In this document: positions 38,913 through 51,597 of the stretch, piece by piece
How positions within the stretch are numbered: the stretch's first letter is position 1
Layout of the letters: each line of letters opens with the position of its first letter
Assembly (NCBI GenBank): GCA_023078555.1
Contig: CM041198.1
Coordinates: 7,239,836-7,303,835, forward strand
Length of the DNA stretch: 64,000 nt
From: Ulva prolifera
Lineage: Eukaryota; Chlorophyta; Ulvophyceae; Ulvales; Ulvaceae
Direction of reading: 5' to 3'
Position numbers and translations under genes: made by a program
Notes under the pieces: model-generated
What the model saw: only the letters and a program-made list of their open reading frames with translations
Database searches by the model: none
What the model was told of the DNA's origin: nothing

Positions 38913-40557
38913 GCCAGCTATTCCATAGGTGCACTGTAGGTGATATCATATGCACTGCCTCACGGCACTTGCTGAGAGGCCACGAGGCTCTGCTCCTGTC
39001 TTGCAGCAGACGAGACAGACATAAAGCATGTGATGCATCAGCGTAGCGCAGGCCACATATGTGACAGTCACAACACATTCCCCTTATCCTGCTTATCGAT
39101 ACATGTGCACAGCCAGGCCTCTGCAATCTGCATGCCATGCACTCAGGTGCTAGGCAACACGTCCTGGCAGCAAAAGAGGTGCTTTAAATCAATGCGTTCC
39201 TGTTGGTTGACTGCACAGGGACCAAGGCATTGGTAGGGCGTTAGTGCTAGCACGAATTCCACAGCTGGTGCCATGTCGCAAACGGAGAGGCAGGCACGAG
39301 TGCAGATGAATGTTTACGTCTGTCAGATGAATGTTGACATCTGTCATTGCTCACGCGTGCAAGTATGAGCACGAGTCTGCCCCAACATCTAGTTCAGCCT
39401 GCCCGCGTGTCAATAGAGTGTCGATAGTTTGCCACCTACCTCCTAAACCGTGGGGATCGCAATTGGCATGCAACAAAAATTTACTCCGGATTCGGCATAT
39501 AGTACCAATTAAGACCACCTCCTAAACCGTTCTTGTCCAGCAGTAAGTAGTGTAATACTTCACAGGATCCCCCCGCAAACCGTAGCTTCACCAGTGGCAG
39601 TGGACACGCAACAGCGGCTTGTGCCAAAATGCACCACATGCACATCAACAGCGCCGTGCGGCCCTCACGCAAAGTGGAACCCCTCCCAAAACACACCGAA
39701 GGACAACGCGGGCAGCGGTCAGGTCTCACCAATCAGACATACTCGCAGAATAAAGAGTCTCAGCATGCCCAGAACTGAAGAGACATAGGAACACGCACCG
39801 GACGACGGCTTGGCTTGTGATCCGCGGGCTGAGACAGCTTCAAACAGAGTGGAGTGACCACAAGCCCGACCGTCCTGTACATCTATACAGTGCTGCAGCA
39901 TGCAGTCTGGAAGCTTGAAGCGGTTGACAGAGCACATGCGAGCACAGTGGCACGCGGCCTGTGCATGCAGTCGATGCATTCGTGCACGTGAAGCCACACA
40001 CAAGCTCCCTCTAGACCACGCCCAGCTTTCCCCTTAATCAACTCCACCGGCCATTGTACAGTCATGGAGCAACCTTGCTGCCCAAGGAGGAAAGCCTGTG
40101 TGACTCAGGGGAGACGGTTTTGTCTGTTTGTCGCTGCGGCATGTGCACACATGCTGTGACGCAAGCACAGCGCTCAAACCTGCTGAACTGCACAGCAGTG
40201 TGTGAGCCTGCAGGCCAAGCTAGCAGCTCGAGCGCAGTGCTGGTACTAATGGAACTCTGTCATGTGAAGACACGGGACGTTTCCCAGGTGGAGCTGAAAC
40301 CTAGGGGTTATGAGAAGCTTGCAGCACTGTGAGCAGTGAATGCAAGTACTCACCTCCACTCCCGCTACTACACCACCACTATTACAACAAGGCAATATAC
40401 ACCAGTAGTATAATACTGCTGCAGCTATACAACAGCATGTGGCCCTGTGGTTTTCGGTCGATCGAGGTCCTTTACAGCTGTAAAGGCCTAGGATCTGGCT
40501 CGCAAAATCAATGTCTTGTTCAGAATTTTCTCTACTTTGCTTGCCACGCGGCTTGGG

Positions 40558-40608
40558 ATCTTGTTATGTGCACTTGAGGCTGTATATCTTGTTATGTGCA
40601 CTTGAGGC
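40558..40608. repeat. 23-bp direct repeat, period 28
   Basis: ATCTTGTTATGTGCACTTG...GC occurs exactly at 40558-40580 and 40586-40608, separated by 5 nt. Confidence 0.85.
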
Positions 40609-41010
40609 AGCGAGCTTGGCTGCCCTTGCTGTTGCCGTCTGCTTGTCTGCAGGCTGTAGATTGCCAGGTACATGAATCATTCACCACTGTAGTATAGTGT
40701 ATTGTAGTATGAAGGCACTGATGAATCCATCACGATGACTACTGGCATGGCGCATGGCATATAACAAGATGCAGCATCATCAGGACCCCCCTCCCCATCA
40801 GCACGTGACGTCTGCGACAGGTGGGTGATGCCTGTCACAGGTCTGGGCGCTAGAAGGCGCACTACAGCCTGTGGGCTCAGCAGTCACCGCAGGCCTCTGG
40901 AGTCAGCAACAGTCAATGCAACGGCGCAGGTCGGCCTAGGTGCACCACCTGGAGCACAGCATGAAAGCACAGCATCAGGGCACAGCTCCAAAGCACAGCT
41001 GTGTGCCATG

Positions 41011-41055
41011 AGAACCATGAGATCACGCCAGCATGTAGCGTGATCTCATGGTTCT
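41011..41055. repeat. Perfect 18-bp inverted repeat with 9-nt loop
   Basis: AGAACCATGAGATCACGC (41011-41028), loop 41029-41037, then its exact reverse complement (41038-41055). No poly-T or gene end is nearby, so a terminator is unlikely. It could be a small-RNA hairpin or the remains of a MITE. Confidence 0.85.
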
Positions 41056-42293
41056 GATCACATGATCACAGTGGACAGGATCAGTCGCAGAAAGCGTAGG
41101 CGTTCTGTTGGCAGCTTCAAGTGGCACTGATCCGGCACTGATCCAGAACAAGGCGCAAGGACACAAGCAGGTAGCTTGGAAGCAACAGAGACATGAGGGG
41201 ATTCAGCGATGAATGCGAAACCAGTGTGTGACAGCGTCACATGTATAAAGTGTGCACTCTCTGCATCCAGAGACTCGGGTCTTTACTGGGGCATGGACCT
41301 GTGAGCTGGTCATCTTGCAGTGCGAGCATGAATTGCCCTGACCTGGTGCGGCTTACAGGGAAAAGAGGTCAGAGAGAAGTTTCACTGAGACATCACACCA
41401 TGAGCAAGATTCAGAAGCTGGGCTACAGCAGATTCTTTGCCATGATATAAGTCATGCAAGTGAGCTTGAGAGGCCCCTGTGACATGTAAGGGGGTAACGA
41501 TGTGAGTTCAGCGGCATGTGCTCTTTGAGACCTGCAGGATGAACCAACCAGCAGAAACAAACGACCAGCAGTTCTAAAACGTATCACCCTGTCGTGTCAG
41601 CACACCGGGCCCAGCCACAGGCTGCACGCCTGCCTGGCTAGTTCACAGGCAGCAGTGCAGCCGAAATTAATTGGTCCTTACAGAATTTTCTGACGTTGGC
41701 ATGTAATATGCACTGGTCAGTGTGTTTGGTGTATACTATCATGCAGTGCAATGTGCAAGGTGTTTGCCGTTGGCACTGATGCCAGAGCTGCTGCACGAGC
41801 AGGGCCACCAGCAAGGCCAATCCAGCACATTTAAAAGTCATGTAGCTATGGAACTGCAGGCACAGTGGATGCACCACAGGCAGTGCAGAACAGCTGCCAC
41901 GCATCGAGCTTGAAACGACTGCTGCAGTCGTTGTGCCAGAGAATAGCACAGGACTTGGCATTGCCGCCAGTGACACACCGGAAGACCCTCAGTGCATGAA
42001 TATAGAGCCCTTAACCTGTTTGAGTTCGGATATGTGCATGCTGTGGCCGCAAGGTGAGAGAAACGCCAGATGTGTTCAGAACAGGCACATGACTGTGGTG
42101 ATGGACCGCACGAACGAGAGTTCAACTCCGAGAAATGCTCGTTCTTCAGCGTAAATTAGATTCGTAGCCGGAGCATGGGAACACACTATTATCAGAGGCC
42201 TGCTGTAATCGCGTTCAGGCGGTGCGTATCCCACACACGGATTATGAGATACAGCCAGGCCTCACGATGTGAATCTCCACCTACTCTGAATTT

Positions 42294-43415
42294 CGGCGGA
42301 TGGACAATAATTGTTCGAAAAGTTCCACGAGACGCACGGCTGATGTCCTGCTGAGCATCTGCAAGTGCGGCACGCATAGACTGCTGCCTTCGTGCTGGCA
42401 CAATGGCAGTCAGGAGGACTCGCGCAGGAGGAACTGCGTAGTTTTTGACTAAGTAGTGCATGCTGGCATGTTTGCATGGATGAAATGATCACTGCTGGAA
42501 GCAACACGGCAGCAGCGTGATTGACTCGCGGAGTGCGCCTGCCGAGGCATACCAGTGAGAACGGCGTGGGAACATTCAGCGCTTTACACGCGGCGAATAA
42601 CGCCACAGATCAACACAATCAGGGCACAAGAATCATTGGTCGTGTTCGTGTGGCCTGCCACGGCGGCCTGCGCAGGCACCATTGTTGGGTCGACCAGATG
42701 CTCTGGTCAGCGATGCATTAGCGCAAGCTTGTTCCTGTTGATTACCGTGGATCGCTGTGTAGAAAACGTGCAGAAAGACACCACAAGGAAGACAAGCGCC
42801 ACGTGTATACGTGCAGGAAGCAAGGTGCTGCAGAAGTGTGCACGGCCGGACAGGAGACTCGGAGGCCGCGTGCCGCGAGCAGCAGCGCCCTGTATCCGGC
42901 GTCATCTGAAGCTCAGCAGTGGAGAATGCGATGCGCAAGAGCAAAAGCAAGCAGATTATATGCTCAGGTATCGTTAGGAAGGAAGCAGCGGCAACCTTGA
43001 CAACATCAGGCCCGCGGAATAGAATGCGAGAGCGGCAGTGCTGACATCGGAAGAAGCGCCCAGCAGCTGAAGCAGCTGACACGCACGCCAGTGGCACCTT
43101 GGGCTCTCCTATTACGGCGATTGCAACATTATGTAGGTATTACACGCGTATGGCGATCCGTCAATGAAGTTGGGGGCTGCAGGCGCACCACTTGCAATTG
43201 AGCACTTGAAGGTATCAGGCAGCCTGGGTCCATCAGTAACTCTACCATAGCTGCGATAAGAGTCACTCTGACATTCACTTCAACTGCAGAGGCTGTGAAA
43301 CGTTGAAATTGGTCAAGAAGTGCGTCTGCATTCGCACAGCTCGGCCCGCTAATGTAGTCACACAGCAACACAGTGTGCAGAAAAGCATAACAGATTGCAT
43401 GTATCAAGCCATAGC
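42294..43415 (-). CDS. Possible exons of an unidentified gene
   Basis: Two stretches look coding. Exon 43415-43189 has a CAG acceptor before 43415, a GTGCGC donor, and 75 codons plus 2 nt. It is helical and hydrophobic (LIHAICYAFLHTVLLCDYIS, NVRVTLIAAMVELLMDP), resembling a HEAT-type helix pair. The second, about 42440-42294, ends at a GTAGGT donor after PPKFR and reads ARVLLTAIVPARRQQSMRA then a helical segment. I could not link them by phase nor find the start or stop. The family is not recognised. Confidence 0.3.
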
Positions 43416-46400
43416 CTGAAGTCTGTCCCGTATTACCCCATCCTGCGCTGAAGTTTTCCTAGCGGCATTGTCCGATGTTGTACGACGACACCTCGCAGAC
43501 CAATTTTTTTAAAATATATTCTTGAGATAACGAGGTTAGTACCCCAAGATTGCTCCAACCGCTTACAGTGCGCACATCACTCTCGCCACATAGACAACTT
43601 GGCCCAACACATGACGGAGCTATGAAATAGCTTACTTAGGGATCACCTCGCCTCGTCTCATCGAATGCATACCGACGTGGATCATGTTGTCGGCGGTGTA
43701 TGCATGCGGCAGTCAGCTGCTACCTAGGTTGCTGCTGCTGTGAGGTTCAGAGCACACGAGGACCCCACAGGGCAAGCATGCAGACAACGTTGCCCGCTTG
43801 GGGGTGAACGTCAGTGGCTACGGTGCCGTGGCGTTGCTCTAGGTATTGTGGCAGCAGCAGTGGGCCCTGCATGAGATGCGTTCCTGCGCGATGTCTGTGC
43901 TATCGCTTCTCCGACCTCGGCTTGCAAAATGCGGATCCGCCTTCTCCGGACCGCGCTTCCGCATACCCTGTGCGGGGCCTCAGGCCCGTCGCCACACCGC
44001 AGGACGCGCACACGCCTCAGGCGCCACACGTATGCATGGCCAACAGTCCCGTAATTCATGTGCACTCTTCCCTGCGCACTCGAGGCATGCTGCGGCCACA
44101 AACCCGAGCGTATGATCGCTGAGGCTACAAGCTCGGCGCGCTATGAATCTGTAGCGATGCGGTGGGCTGTTCAATGCCGAGATGTGATGAGCATGCCACT
44201 TCATCGGCTGCGGACCTGGGTCGACCCAGCTTTGGGAGATCGATCCCAGCTCTCATCAACACACAGCATGCCGCAGCTGTTCGTGGTTTGTATCCGCAGT
44301 CGAGCCGAAGCCGGAATGTTCGGCTTCTTGTAATCAGCCGTAAGAGGGCGTCGAAGCATGCACAAGCATCACGCCGATCGATCGCGAGCAAGAGGACACC
44401 CGCGGACATCCTGCTGACAGCGAGCACACCTGCACCTGCGCTTCACAGAAGCGCACAGCTGCTGCTCTTACAAAGACGAGTGTCGCACACAACAGTGTAT
44501 CGGCAAGGTCAATCCGTGCGCCGTTGCGTCGGCATGAGTGGCAGGTCACGGTCAATGTTCCAGACCTCGGCCACGAGACTCGGCAACATATGCATCCAGA
44601 TCGACGCGAGCGACGCTGCACCGCGCTGCCCTGCATGCAAAGCCGCTGCGACATGTATCGTGTTGAAAAAACTTAAAAGCGTATGACGTAAGGCGCACGA
44701 TGCCTCTGGCACTGGCGTCTGAGCGTTGGCACATGTTTGTGAGCGCAATGCGACGATATGTGGCGAAGCTTCTCGCGGGCGTAGCAGGTGTGCATGTGGA
44801 AGCATCTCTTCACGCTAGGTAATATGTTTTGCTGTGCTGGTGGCAGCCCTAGGAACATATGCCAGCTGCAGGTGCTTGCATAGATCACCGCCTGGAGATA
44901 AAAACCGAGCGCAGCGGAACTGCCTCGGCTTCTCCAAAGCAGTGCTGAGCCATTTCGCCAGGCTTTCCCGATTTTGAATAACACGACGCTGAATTGTCTG
45001 CGAGTGCCGTAGACGAGGGCATCGTTGACCTCTGTACCAGCTCAGCTCCTGCAGGCACATATTTTTGCAGCACAGCTGTGCACAGATACCATGTATCCAG
45101 CTTCGACTTTGTCCTTGCAAAGCAGGAGCCAGAGAATCACCGCAGCTGTGCATGCAGGAGGCTGCACAGGTGACAGCAGCTCCTCAAGATGTGCCCACAG
45201 TCCACCACAGTGACAGGAGCATCAGGCCTGTTTGACACCTGGTGATGCCTTGCTCCATGTGATGGCCCCTTGTTTGGCACAATTATCTGCACCTGAGGTG
45301 GATTTGGCATGTGAAGAAGCGGAGAGGTGCATAGCAATACAGGAACAGCATCAGAATTCCTCACCAGGGCACCGCTCAACAAAAAAGCACAACAAAAAGC
45401 AAAACAAAGAGCCACTGTCAAAGATTAAAACCGAAAGGCTTGAGGATGTGGCTGCCACATCAGATTCACACTCTTGATGCATGCACGACTGGGAGGCTGC
45501 CAAATTGACTGGCAATGAAGCTGATGAGGCAGTCAGGGCTAACTACGTCAGGGTGCAAATGACAAAACTGCAAGCACATAGCAGTGCACACGGCCATGCG
45601 TGCCAGCTGTAACGCCATTGAGCAGCCGTGGGGGGTGTCTGTCTGCAGCGAACGTCTCCTCCTTTCTTGTTTGTTGTGTCCTGGCGGGTGAGCACCGCTC
45701 CTGCTGAACCTCCAGCAACCGCCGCCGCCGCACCGCTCCTGCTGAACCCCAGCATGTCTTTGTCACCCGGTGCGGCGAAATCACCCCTCGCTTCTTGGCC
45801 CCTTGCGCAATGCGTCAGGATGCAGTGCGCAGTGCGTCAGGATGCGGTTGCGGCTGGCCGTGCTGGCCGTGCTGCGCCAGGTGCTGCGCCATGCTGGCCG
45901 TGCTGGCTGTGCTGTGCCAGGATGCGGATGCGGCTGGCCGTGCTGGCCGTGATGCGCCAGGTGCTGCGCCATGCTGGCCGTGCTGGCCGTGCTGCGCCAG
46001 GTGCTGCGCCATGCTGGCCGTGCTGGCCGTGCTGCGCCAGAATGCGGATGCGGCTGGCCGTGCGCCATCGGGGGCCTGCGTGGTGATGCGTCCGCCCCTC
46101 GGGCTGCTGAGGCTGACGCCCATCTCGATGAGGCGTGATGCCCGTACTGTTGACGTTTTGGTAGATTTATGCTGTATGTTCAAGATATGACACAAGCATG
46201 CAGAACGATAGGAATCGCGATCAGACATCACGGCGTGTCAATATCGTATGTGGCATTGTCCACAGGACGTCCCTCAGGAGCACGACACAAAGCCAACATC
46301 AAACAGCGCACGCGCAGCGGCAGCAGTATCCTGCGCAGAAATGCGCAACGCGAGTGACGCCTGCACTCCACACCCTGCAATGATCGCGAGCAGCCACCAC

Positions 46401-47037
46401 ACGCCAATTGCCAAGGACTCGGCAGTGCCCCCCCCCCTCCCCCCCTCCCCTCCCCGCACTGAGACTCCCTATACTTTTTTCCTCACAAGAACCCAGCTAC
46501 CGCACGCACAGTCTGCACGCAGTTGACATTTACCCGACCCGCCCCGAACACTACTCACCACATTTGAAAAGCATATGGTTAATGAACTGGGTCATTGATT
46601 CAAGGTACAAGCATAAGCGCACGATGCCCATGGACGTCTGGCACGCTGCATGCTGGGACACGAGCTGTGCGAAACCGATAGTTACCTGGTTCCAGCCTTG
46701 TGCACGCTACGCTGCGTGCCGCGGAAAGACGCCCACTGCCCTGTACCTGGTAAATGCTTTGCTTGTAGTGGACAAGGTCACATGTTGCACCTCAGCTGGC
46801 ACACAACACAGTACTTCCTTGCATGTGCGCGCTGCAAGCTCCTGAAGTCTGAACACGCGCCTTGACTCATGCCCATTCCATGATAGTCATGACAGTAGTG
46901 ATGCTGCACCAGCACTCTCCACGGCGCTGGGTGTGTGCTCCTGTTATTCGTTGCCGTCATGGCACGGGGAATCGCACAGCGTGTTCCATTCCAGCCGGTG
47001 CTCTTCACATCTGCGAAAATCAACAGTTACTGATTGC
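43416..47037. other. Gene-poor 3.6 kb with a GC-rich minisatellite
   Basis: No gene recognised. Minus-strand frames at 44125-44427 and 44334-44654 have some protein character and could be further exons of the possible gene to the left. A plus-strand frame ending at 46864 contains a CFACSGQGH pattern reminiscent of a zinc knuckle but is incomplete. The minisatellite is listed separately. Confidence 0.3.
45840..46065. repeat. GC-rich minisatellite (CTGGCCGTG / CTGCGCCAGG units)
   Basis: About 225 bp built from alternating CTGGCCGTG (9 bp, often doubled) and CTGCGCCAGGTGCTGCGCCATG blocks, with GATGCGG inserts that recur at 45840, 45921 and 46043. The larger period is irregular. All frames stay open by composition, so the frames crossing it are not taken as genes. 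Confidence 0.8.
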
Positions 47038-47698
47038 TTACCGGGTACTCACAGTTGCTCTCAACACACTCGACGCATCAGCCACGTCACCACTCTGCCG
47101 CGGCCCCTTGCGCCCACCCACACCTCCTCCAGCAGCAGCCCAGCCCGCAGCAGCTCGATCCACAGACCGAGACGCTTCAGATACCAGCATCCTGCCCTTT
47201 ACACCGGGCCCCTGCGCGTCAGGCTCAGGCGCAAGCTGGTCTGGCACCGGCTGAGCTCGTGGGCAGAACACGGAGCCCCCACAAGAACGGCACAGGCTTC
47301 CTGTTGCACACTGACGTAACTCACCACAACCATATGGCAAACTCCATAAATCGCATGCACGCGGTACACACACACACGCACAGGCTGAGGCCCTGCCGCG
47401 GCGGCGCCGCCCCCAGCCAAGACGGGCTGGACGGCCTGTTGTTCAACAATCATACATCGTTCCACCACATACGCCACATATATCAGCGCCGAGGCCACCA
47501 CCCAGGGTGCATCTGGCCCAGCCTACCTAAGCCCTATCCCACGCCATGCATGGCACCCACAACTTATTCTGTCGGCGCACTGGACAGAGAATTGGCCAGC
47601 AGCGCGCTTGTGGCCGTGAGGGCGAGAGCTGCTGGCAGCCAAGCTGCTGCCGCATATGCCCCGGGATTTACGGCCATTGCCCCTACTGGCGCGACCAT
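47038..47698 (-). CDS. Small single-pass membrane protein with Cys pair (126 aa)
   Basis: Two exons, 47698-47581 and 47300-47038, join in phase 1 (donor GTGCGC, acceptor AACAG) to give 381 nt. Residues 13-38 form a strong transmembrane segment (AYAAAAWLPAALALTATSALL). It is followed by SLCRSCGGSVFCPR, a possible metal site (C-x2-C-x5-C). The rest is a Gly/Ala/Arg-rich, probably disordered tail ending LRATVSTR; a GTGAGT inside the last codons could alternatively be a donor to a further exon. The first 12 residues are short and uncharged, so a signal anchor is likely. It lies tail-to-head downstream of the carrier gene on the same strand. No family recognised. The 241-codon plus-strand frame across it is a shadow. 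Confidence 0.4.
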
Positions 47699-48312
47699 AC
47701 TGCATGAGCTCGACGCTCTGCTCGCCGGCCGAACGGTAGACAGCAGGTACGGGGTCTGATAGGGGCGCTATGGGTTCAACACACAACACGTCGTGGAGGC
47801 CGCTGTCCATCATATGCGGCGCTCGGGGCGGCTCACTGCCACACAGCCACTTCAACGGACGGCCCAGCCCCTCCTCGTGCCAGGCACGGCGCGCATACGG
47901 TGGCCATCTCAGCACCACGCGCAAGGGCCTGGGCCAGCACGCGGTGTCTCCAGAGGTGCGAGCCGCGCGGGAACGCGGCCAGACGGCCGGCCACGAGGGT
48001 GCGGCGGATCCACAAAACACACATGCGCCTGCGCCCGTAGAGTGAGTCTTGCGGCGGAAGAGCTCAAGCAAGGAGCTGCGATGCGGCAGCCGCGACGCGG
48101 ACGCCTTCAGGGAGGCATCCGCTGCAGTAAGCTGCTGCGCATGGCGGCGAAGGCTCTGCCCCTCAGTCCGCGCGCATGTTCCCCATCAGAAGCTTCAGCA
48201 GCCGGTACCTCGGTTCAGCTGCAACTGGGGGTCCGAGGGTGCGAGACTCGATGAAATCGGGGGGTGGGGGGAGCTGCTGCGGGCGACAAGGCCCGGTCAA
48301 CTGCACGGGCGC
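47699..48312. other. Spacer between the small membrane protein and the carrier gene
   Basis: No exon assigned. Frames are open on both strands because of high GC. It may hold the promoter of the small protein and the 3' UTR of the carrier, or an unplaced 5' exon. Confidence 0.3.
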
Positions 48313-51300
48313 TCACTCCTCGATGACGCACAAACGCTTCAGCGCCTCGTACGCCGCCGACATGCATGTGCCCCACAGCGCGACGCTCGTCATTCGCGGG
48401 ACTGCGCCGCGCCAGAACCCTGGCAGGCCCTCTTGCATGTGCACCTGCCGCACGACGTCCCACGTCGTCATCTTGGCCGTCTCCACGCTGCGGCCTGCGA
48501 CCTGCACAGCACACAGCATGCCGTGCAATCATGGCCTTAAGAACCCGCACGCATGAACACCGCCCGGCCGTACGCCCCGGCATTAGACCATTCCAGCATC
48601 GACGGAAAACAGCAGAATGGGCAAACAAACCCTGACACTGTCCAACAGATGAGCATAATGTGACAACATGCACATCCGCGGAAACACGGGTCAGATGCGA
48701 CCTGCGCCGCGCGCAGCATGCTAAACTAGATAGCACACGCTGCATTCAACTCACGTCAACGCGTGCTGTGTCAGCACAGCTCAAGCCGCCTCCAGCGCAG
48801 ATGCATGGCCACAGTTGACGGCACTGATGCACCGCACACACTCCACCACAGCGCGGAGCTGCCCGCCTCGCCGCCCCAGCCCTGATGACACACTCTGCTC
48901 CAGCAGCATGCACAACGACGCAGCGCCCAGCCCACAACAGCACGCGCCACGTGAGCACGCACCTGCAGTTGCGTCTTCACGACATCCAGCGGCGTCGTGA
49001 GGGCGCCGGAGGTGAGGCCGCCAAACATCGCACACATCGCCTGCACGGCGGCGACGGCCCCGACGTCCTCGTCGCCGACGTCCACGCCGAGCGCGTACAG
49101 CGTGCGCCACGCGGTGTCCTGGTACGCCGCATACACCCCCCACCACACCGCAGACGACGGCGTGTATGTTAGTAGCGACATCCCGAGGCCGCGGTAGAGG
49201 CCGGCGACACCCTCCGTGCGCACGATGTGTGAGGCCATCGTCAGGCCGGTGTGCTGTGTGGCGGCAGAGGCGGGGCGGGAGGAGGAGGAGAACATGCGGG
49301 AGGAGGGGGGGGCGCCGGAGGAGCGGGGGGGGGGAGGCGGCTGCGGGGACGGGGCCGGAGCGTGGGGCCGAGCTGGCGGGGCGCGCGGGGTGCGGGGGGC
49401 CTGCCGAGCGGGAGCGGGGGTCCACGATGAGGCGGGACGAGACGACGTCGATTGGGACGACGACCTGCGGCGCGCTGCGTTCATGTGAGCGGTGTGCGTC
49501 TGGGTTCAGTTTCGGTGTAGCAGTGTGTGACATGCAAGTTTTTGCTGAGAGGGGCGATCCTCGGGTGCTCCATGTTCGGCTTCCTGAGTGACCTTGTGCC
49601 CGTTCACTCTGCTGCGAGTGGTGAGCGACATGGAAGATGGTGGCAAACGGCTGGGCTAGGGATGTGCAGCTAGACATCCACCGTAGCCCCCTGCTGCACC
49701 CATCGCAGAGCAAGGCACGGACGCTCAGGAAATTGCGGCTGACGATGCGTCGAGGTGAAGGGGGGTGGGGGCACACCGCAGAGGAGGCGACGGAGGCGAC
49801 GGCGCCGCCGATGCTGCTGGATAGCGCGGCGGTGGTGGCAGTGGACATTGCGCCGGGCATGCGCTCGTCCATGGCTGCGCGGGCCGCCGCACGCACGACC
49901 TCGAGCGTCGGGAGATAGATCATGCGGGCCTGCACAGACGCAGCATGGAGACGGGCTGTGGCAATCCCGGAATTGGGTGCAATGTTTATGCTGGCATACG
50001 TGGCTGGACGGTATGGAGCCATGTGAGCCATATGACTAGCAGTATGGACGTATGATCCGCATAGAGCTTCAATGGGGTCAGGCATCGATGTGACATGCTC
50101 AAGATGAGGGCTTTGAATTGCATTCGAGGTCGGGGGGGGGGGGGGGGGGGGGGGCAGCCACAGTCTAGCAGCGGTAAGTTGACCCACAGAAGCCATGACA
50201 TGCGCGTGGACATTGGTGTAATGCAGAACTCCGGCCGTGAGTGTGCAAGCACAATCTGAGAGATACTCCATGCAGAAATATGCTGCCCTGCCCCGGGCCC
50301 GGGGCATCTTGCTGGTATCTACTTAACATTGTCAAATCACACGCGCGTACGTAGTTAAATATAAATGGCATGTGTCATTGCACATCTGGTGAGCTGCGCA
50401 GCAGGCATCCTGTCAACATACAATACGTATGCCTACACCTACACGTCGCCTGATGCGGCATTCAGAGCCTACAGCGACAGCCACGACACCTCAGACATGT
50501 AAAACGATGTGTCCAGATGTTTCTTGCCTGTGCTGGGCATGTGCTGGCCGCCGGGGCACAATCACTGAAGCGCCAAGGCTCGGTTGATGTACACACACGC
50601 TGCCGGAATCATGGGACTGCGCGAGACGCGACCTAGGCTACTTCACAAGACAATGTCTACTAGCGGCATGGAAGATGGACAACGGCAACGCTGATTGTAC
50701 AAGCTGCCGTAGACGCCTGTAGGTAGCGTGTGCGTGATACTATGCCACCTCGGCGAACTCGAGCCGTGAAGAAGAACAACACGACCAGGAATCATACCAC
50801 TGCAGCAATCAATTGAAAAAGTAGTGTATGTGGCCGAACATACCGCGAGATACGTGATACCGGGTGCCATGTGCCCCGCTGGCATGATGAATCCGGCAAC
50901 GGCGATCAAGCCAAGGACGCTCAAACGCACAGTACCAGCATCGGACAGAATTTTTTTTGGGCATGATCCTAAAGGAACATGCATTTGCGACGAATGTTGA
51001 AAGCAGTAACGTCGCAGCTGCGAGCACCCTCCAGGCCGTGAATGGGTTACGCCACATCCGCGGCAACGTACAATCTACGTTGCGAACGATCAGCGTCATA
51101 GATTAAATGACGGCTGGAAAAAATATTTGTGGGGCAAAGGAAATGGGCGCAAGCGGTAGGAACGCCGGATGTTCGATCAGTGCCCGTGCAGGACCATGTC
51201 ATGGGTACTCAGGTACGTACTGGGATAGCGCCAGTCACCGCTGTACCGAACCCACGGTAAAATCCACGTACTCCTTCAGACTGGTACAGCGCTGATGCCG

Positions 51301-51597
51301 TTTGCAAGGCCCCTCTGAAGCCAGGGTGAACGTCCGGTGTGGCCATCTGCCTCGTCTTCACCACAGACAACGGGTACAGAGCTGTCACCACACCACTAAA
51401 AAGACCCACTCCATATACAAATGCGCGCTTCTGATCTAGCCTGCAAGCCCAGAACACTCAGTGATTCCAGGTCGAAGGCGCTTCTTCAGCTACGGACATA
51501 CCTCTGTACAGGTTGTTGCGAAGACGTACTTCTCAACATCAATGTCACGAATTGCGGGGCCGGTCGGGGGCATTCGGCGTGGTGACTCGCCCGCCAT
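48313..51597 (-). CDS. Mitochondrial carrier, SLC25A44 type (319 aa)
   Basis: Six exons: 51597-51530, 51440-51221, 49929-49777, 49464-49426, 49253-48963, 48501-48313; 960 nt, all phases match. It has the three tandem carrier repeats with their signatures YPLSVVKTR, VPIDVVSSR and TPLDVVKTQ. Other landmarks match the plant SLC25A44-like carriers: MLDQ-type start LDQKRAFVYGVGLFSGV, GVRGFYRGFGTAVTGAIPAR, GLYRGLGMSLLTYTPSSAVWW, and the end AYEALKRLCVIEE. Six transmembrane helices in the inner mitochondrial membrane are expected. Human SLC25A44 imports branched-chain amino acids; the substrate of plant/algal members is not settled. As in plants, the first signature lacks the usual acidic residue. 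Exon 4 is only 13 codons. Intron 2 is 1.29 kb and carries a C23 run. Start: first ATG, giving MAGESPRRMPP. Confidence 0.93.
50132..50154 (+). repeat. G23 homopolymer in a carrier intron
   Basis: Twenty-three G on the plus strand, C23 in the transcript, about 200 nt upstream of the 3' splice site of intron 2 of the carrier gene. Confidence 0.9.

Larger units (their letters stand above)
38921..42289. other. Gene-poor 3.4 kb
   Basis: No gene recognised. Holds an 18-bp hairpin at 41011-41055 and a 23-bp direct repeat at 40558-40608. Open frames such as 40054-40332 (+), ending DVSQVELKPRGYEKLAAL, and 41638-41976 (-) have no domain content. Confidence 0.3.

Noticed and set aside
47034..47759. 241-codon plus-strand frame
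   Set aside because: His/Pro/Thr-rich without domains; the opposite strand yields a phase-consistent membrane protein.
48781..50307. 508-codon minus-strand frame
   Set aside because: It crosses carrier exons 3 and 4 in the right frame but then continues through introns and the poly-C run and reads carrier exon 5 in the wrong frame; the six-exon carrier model explains it.
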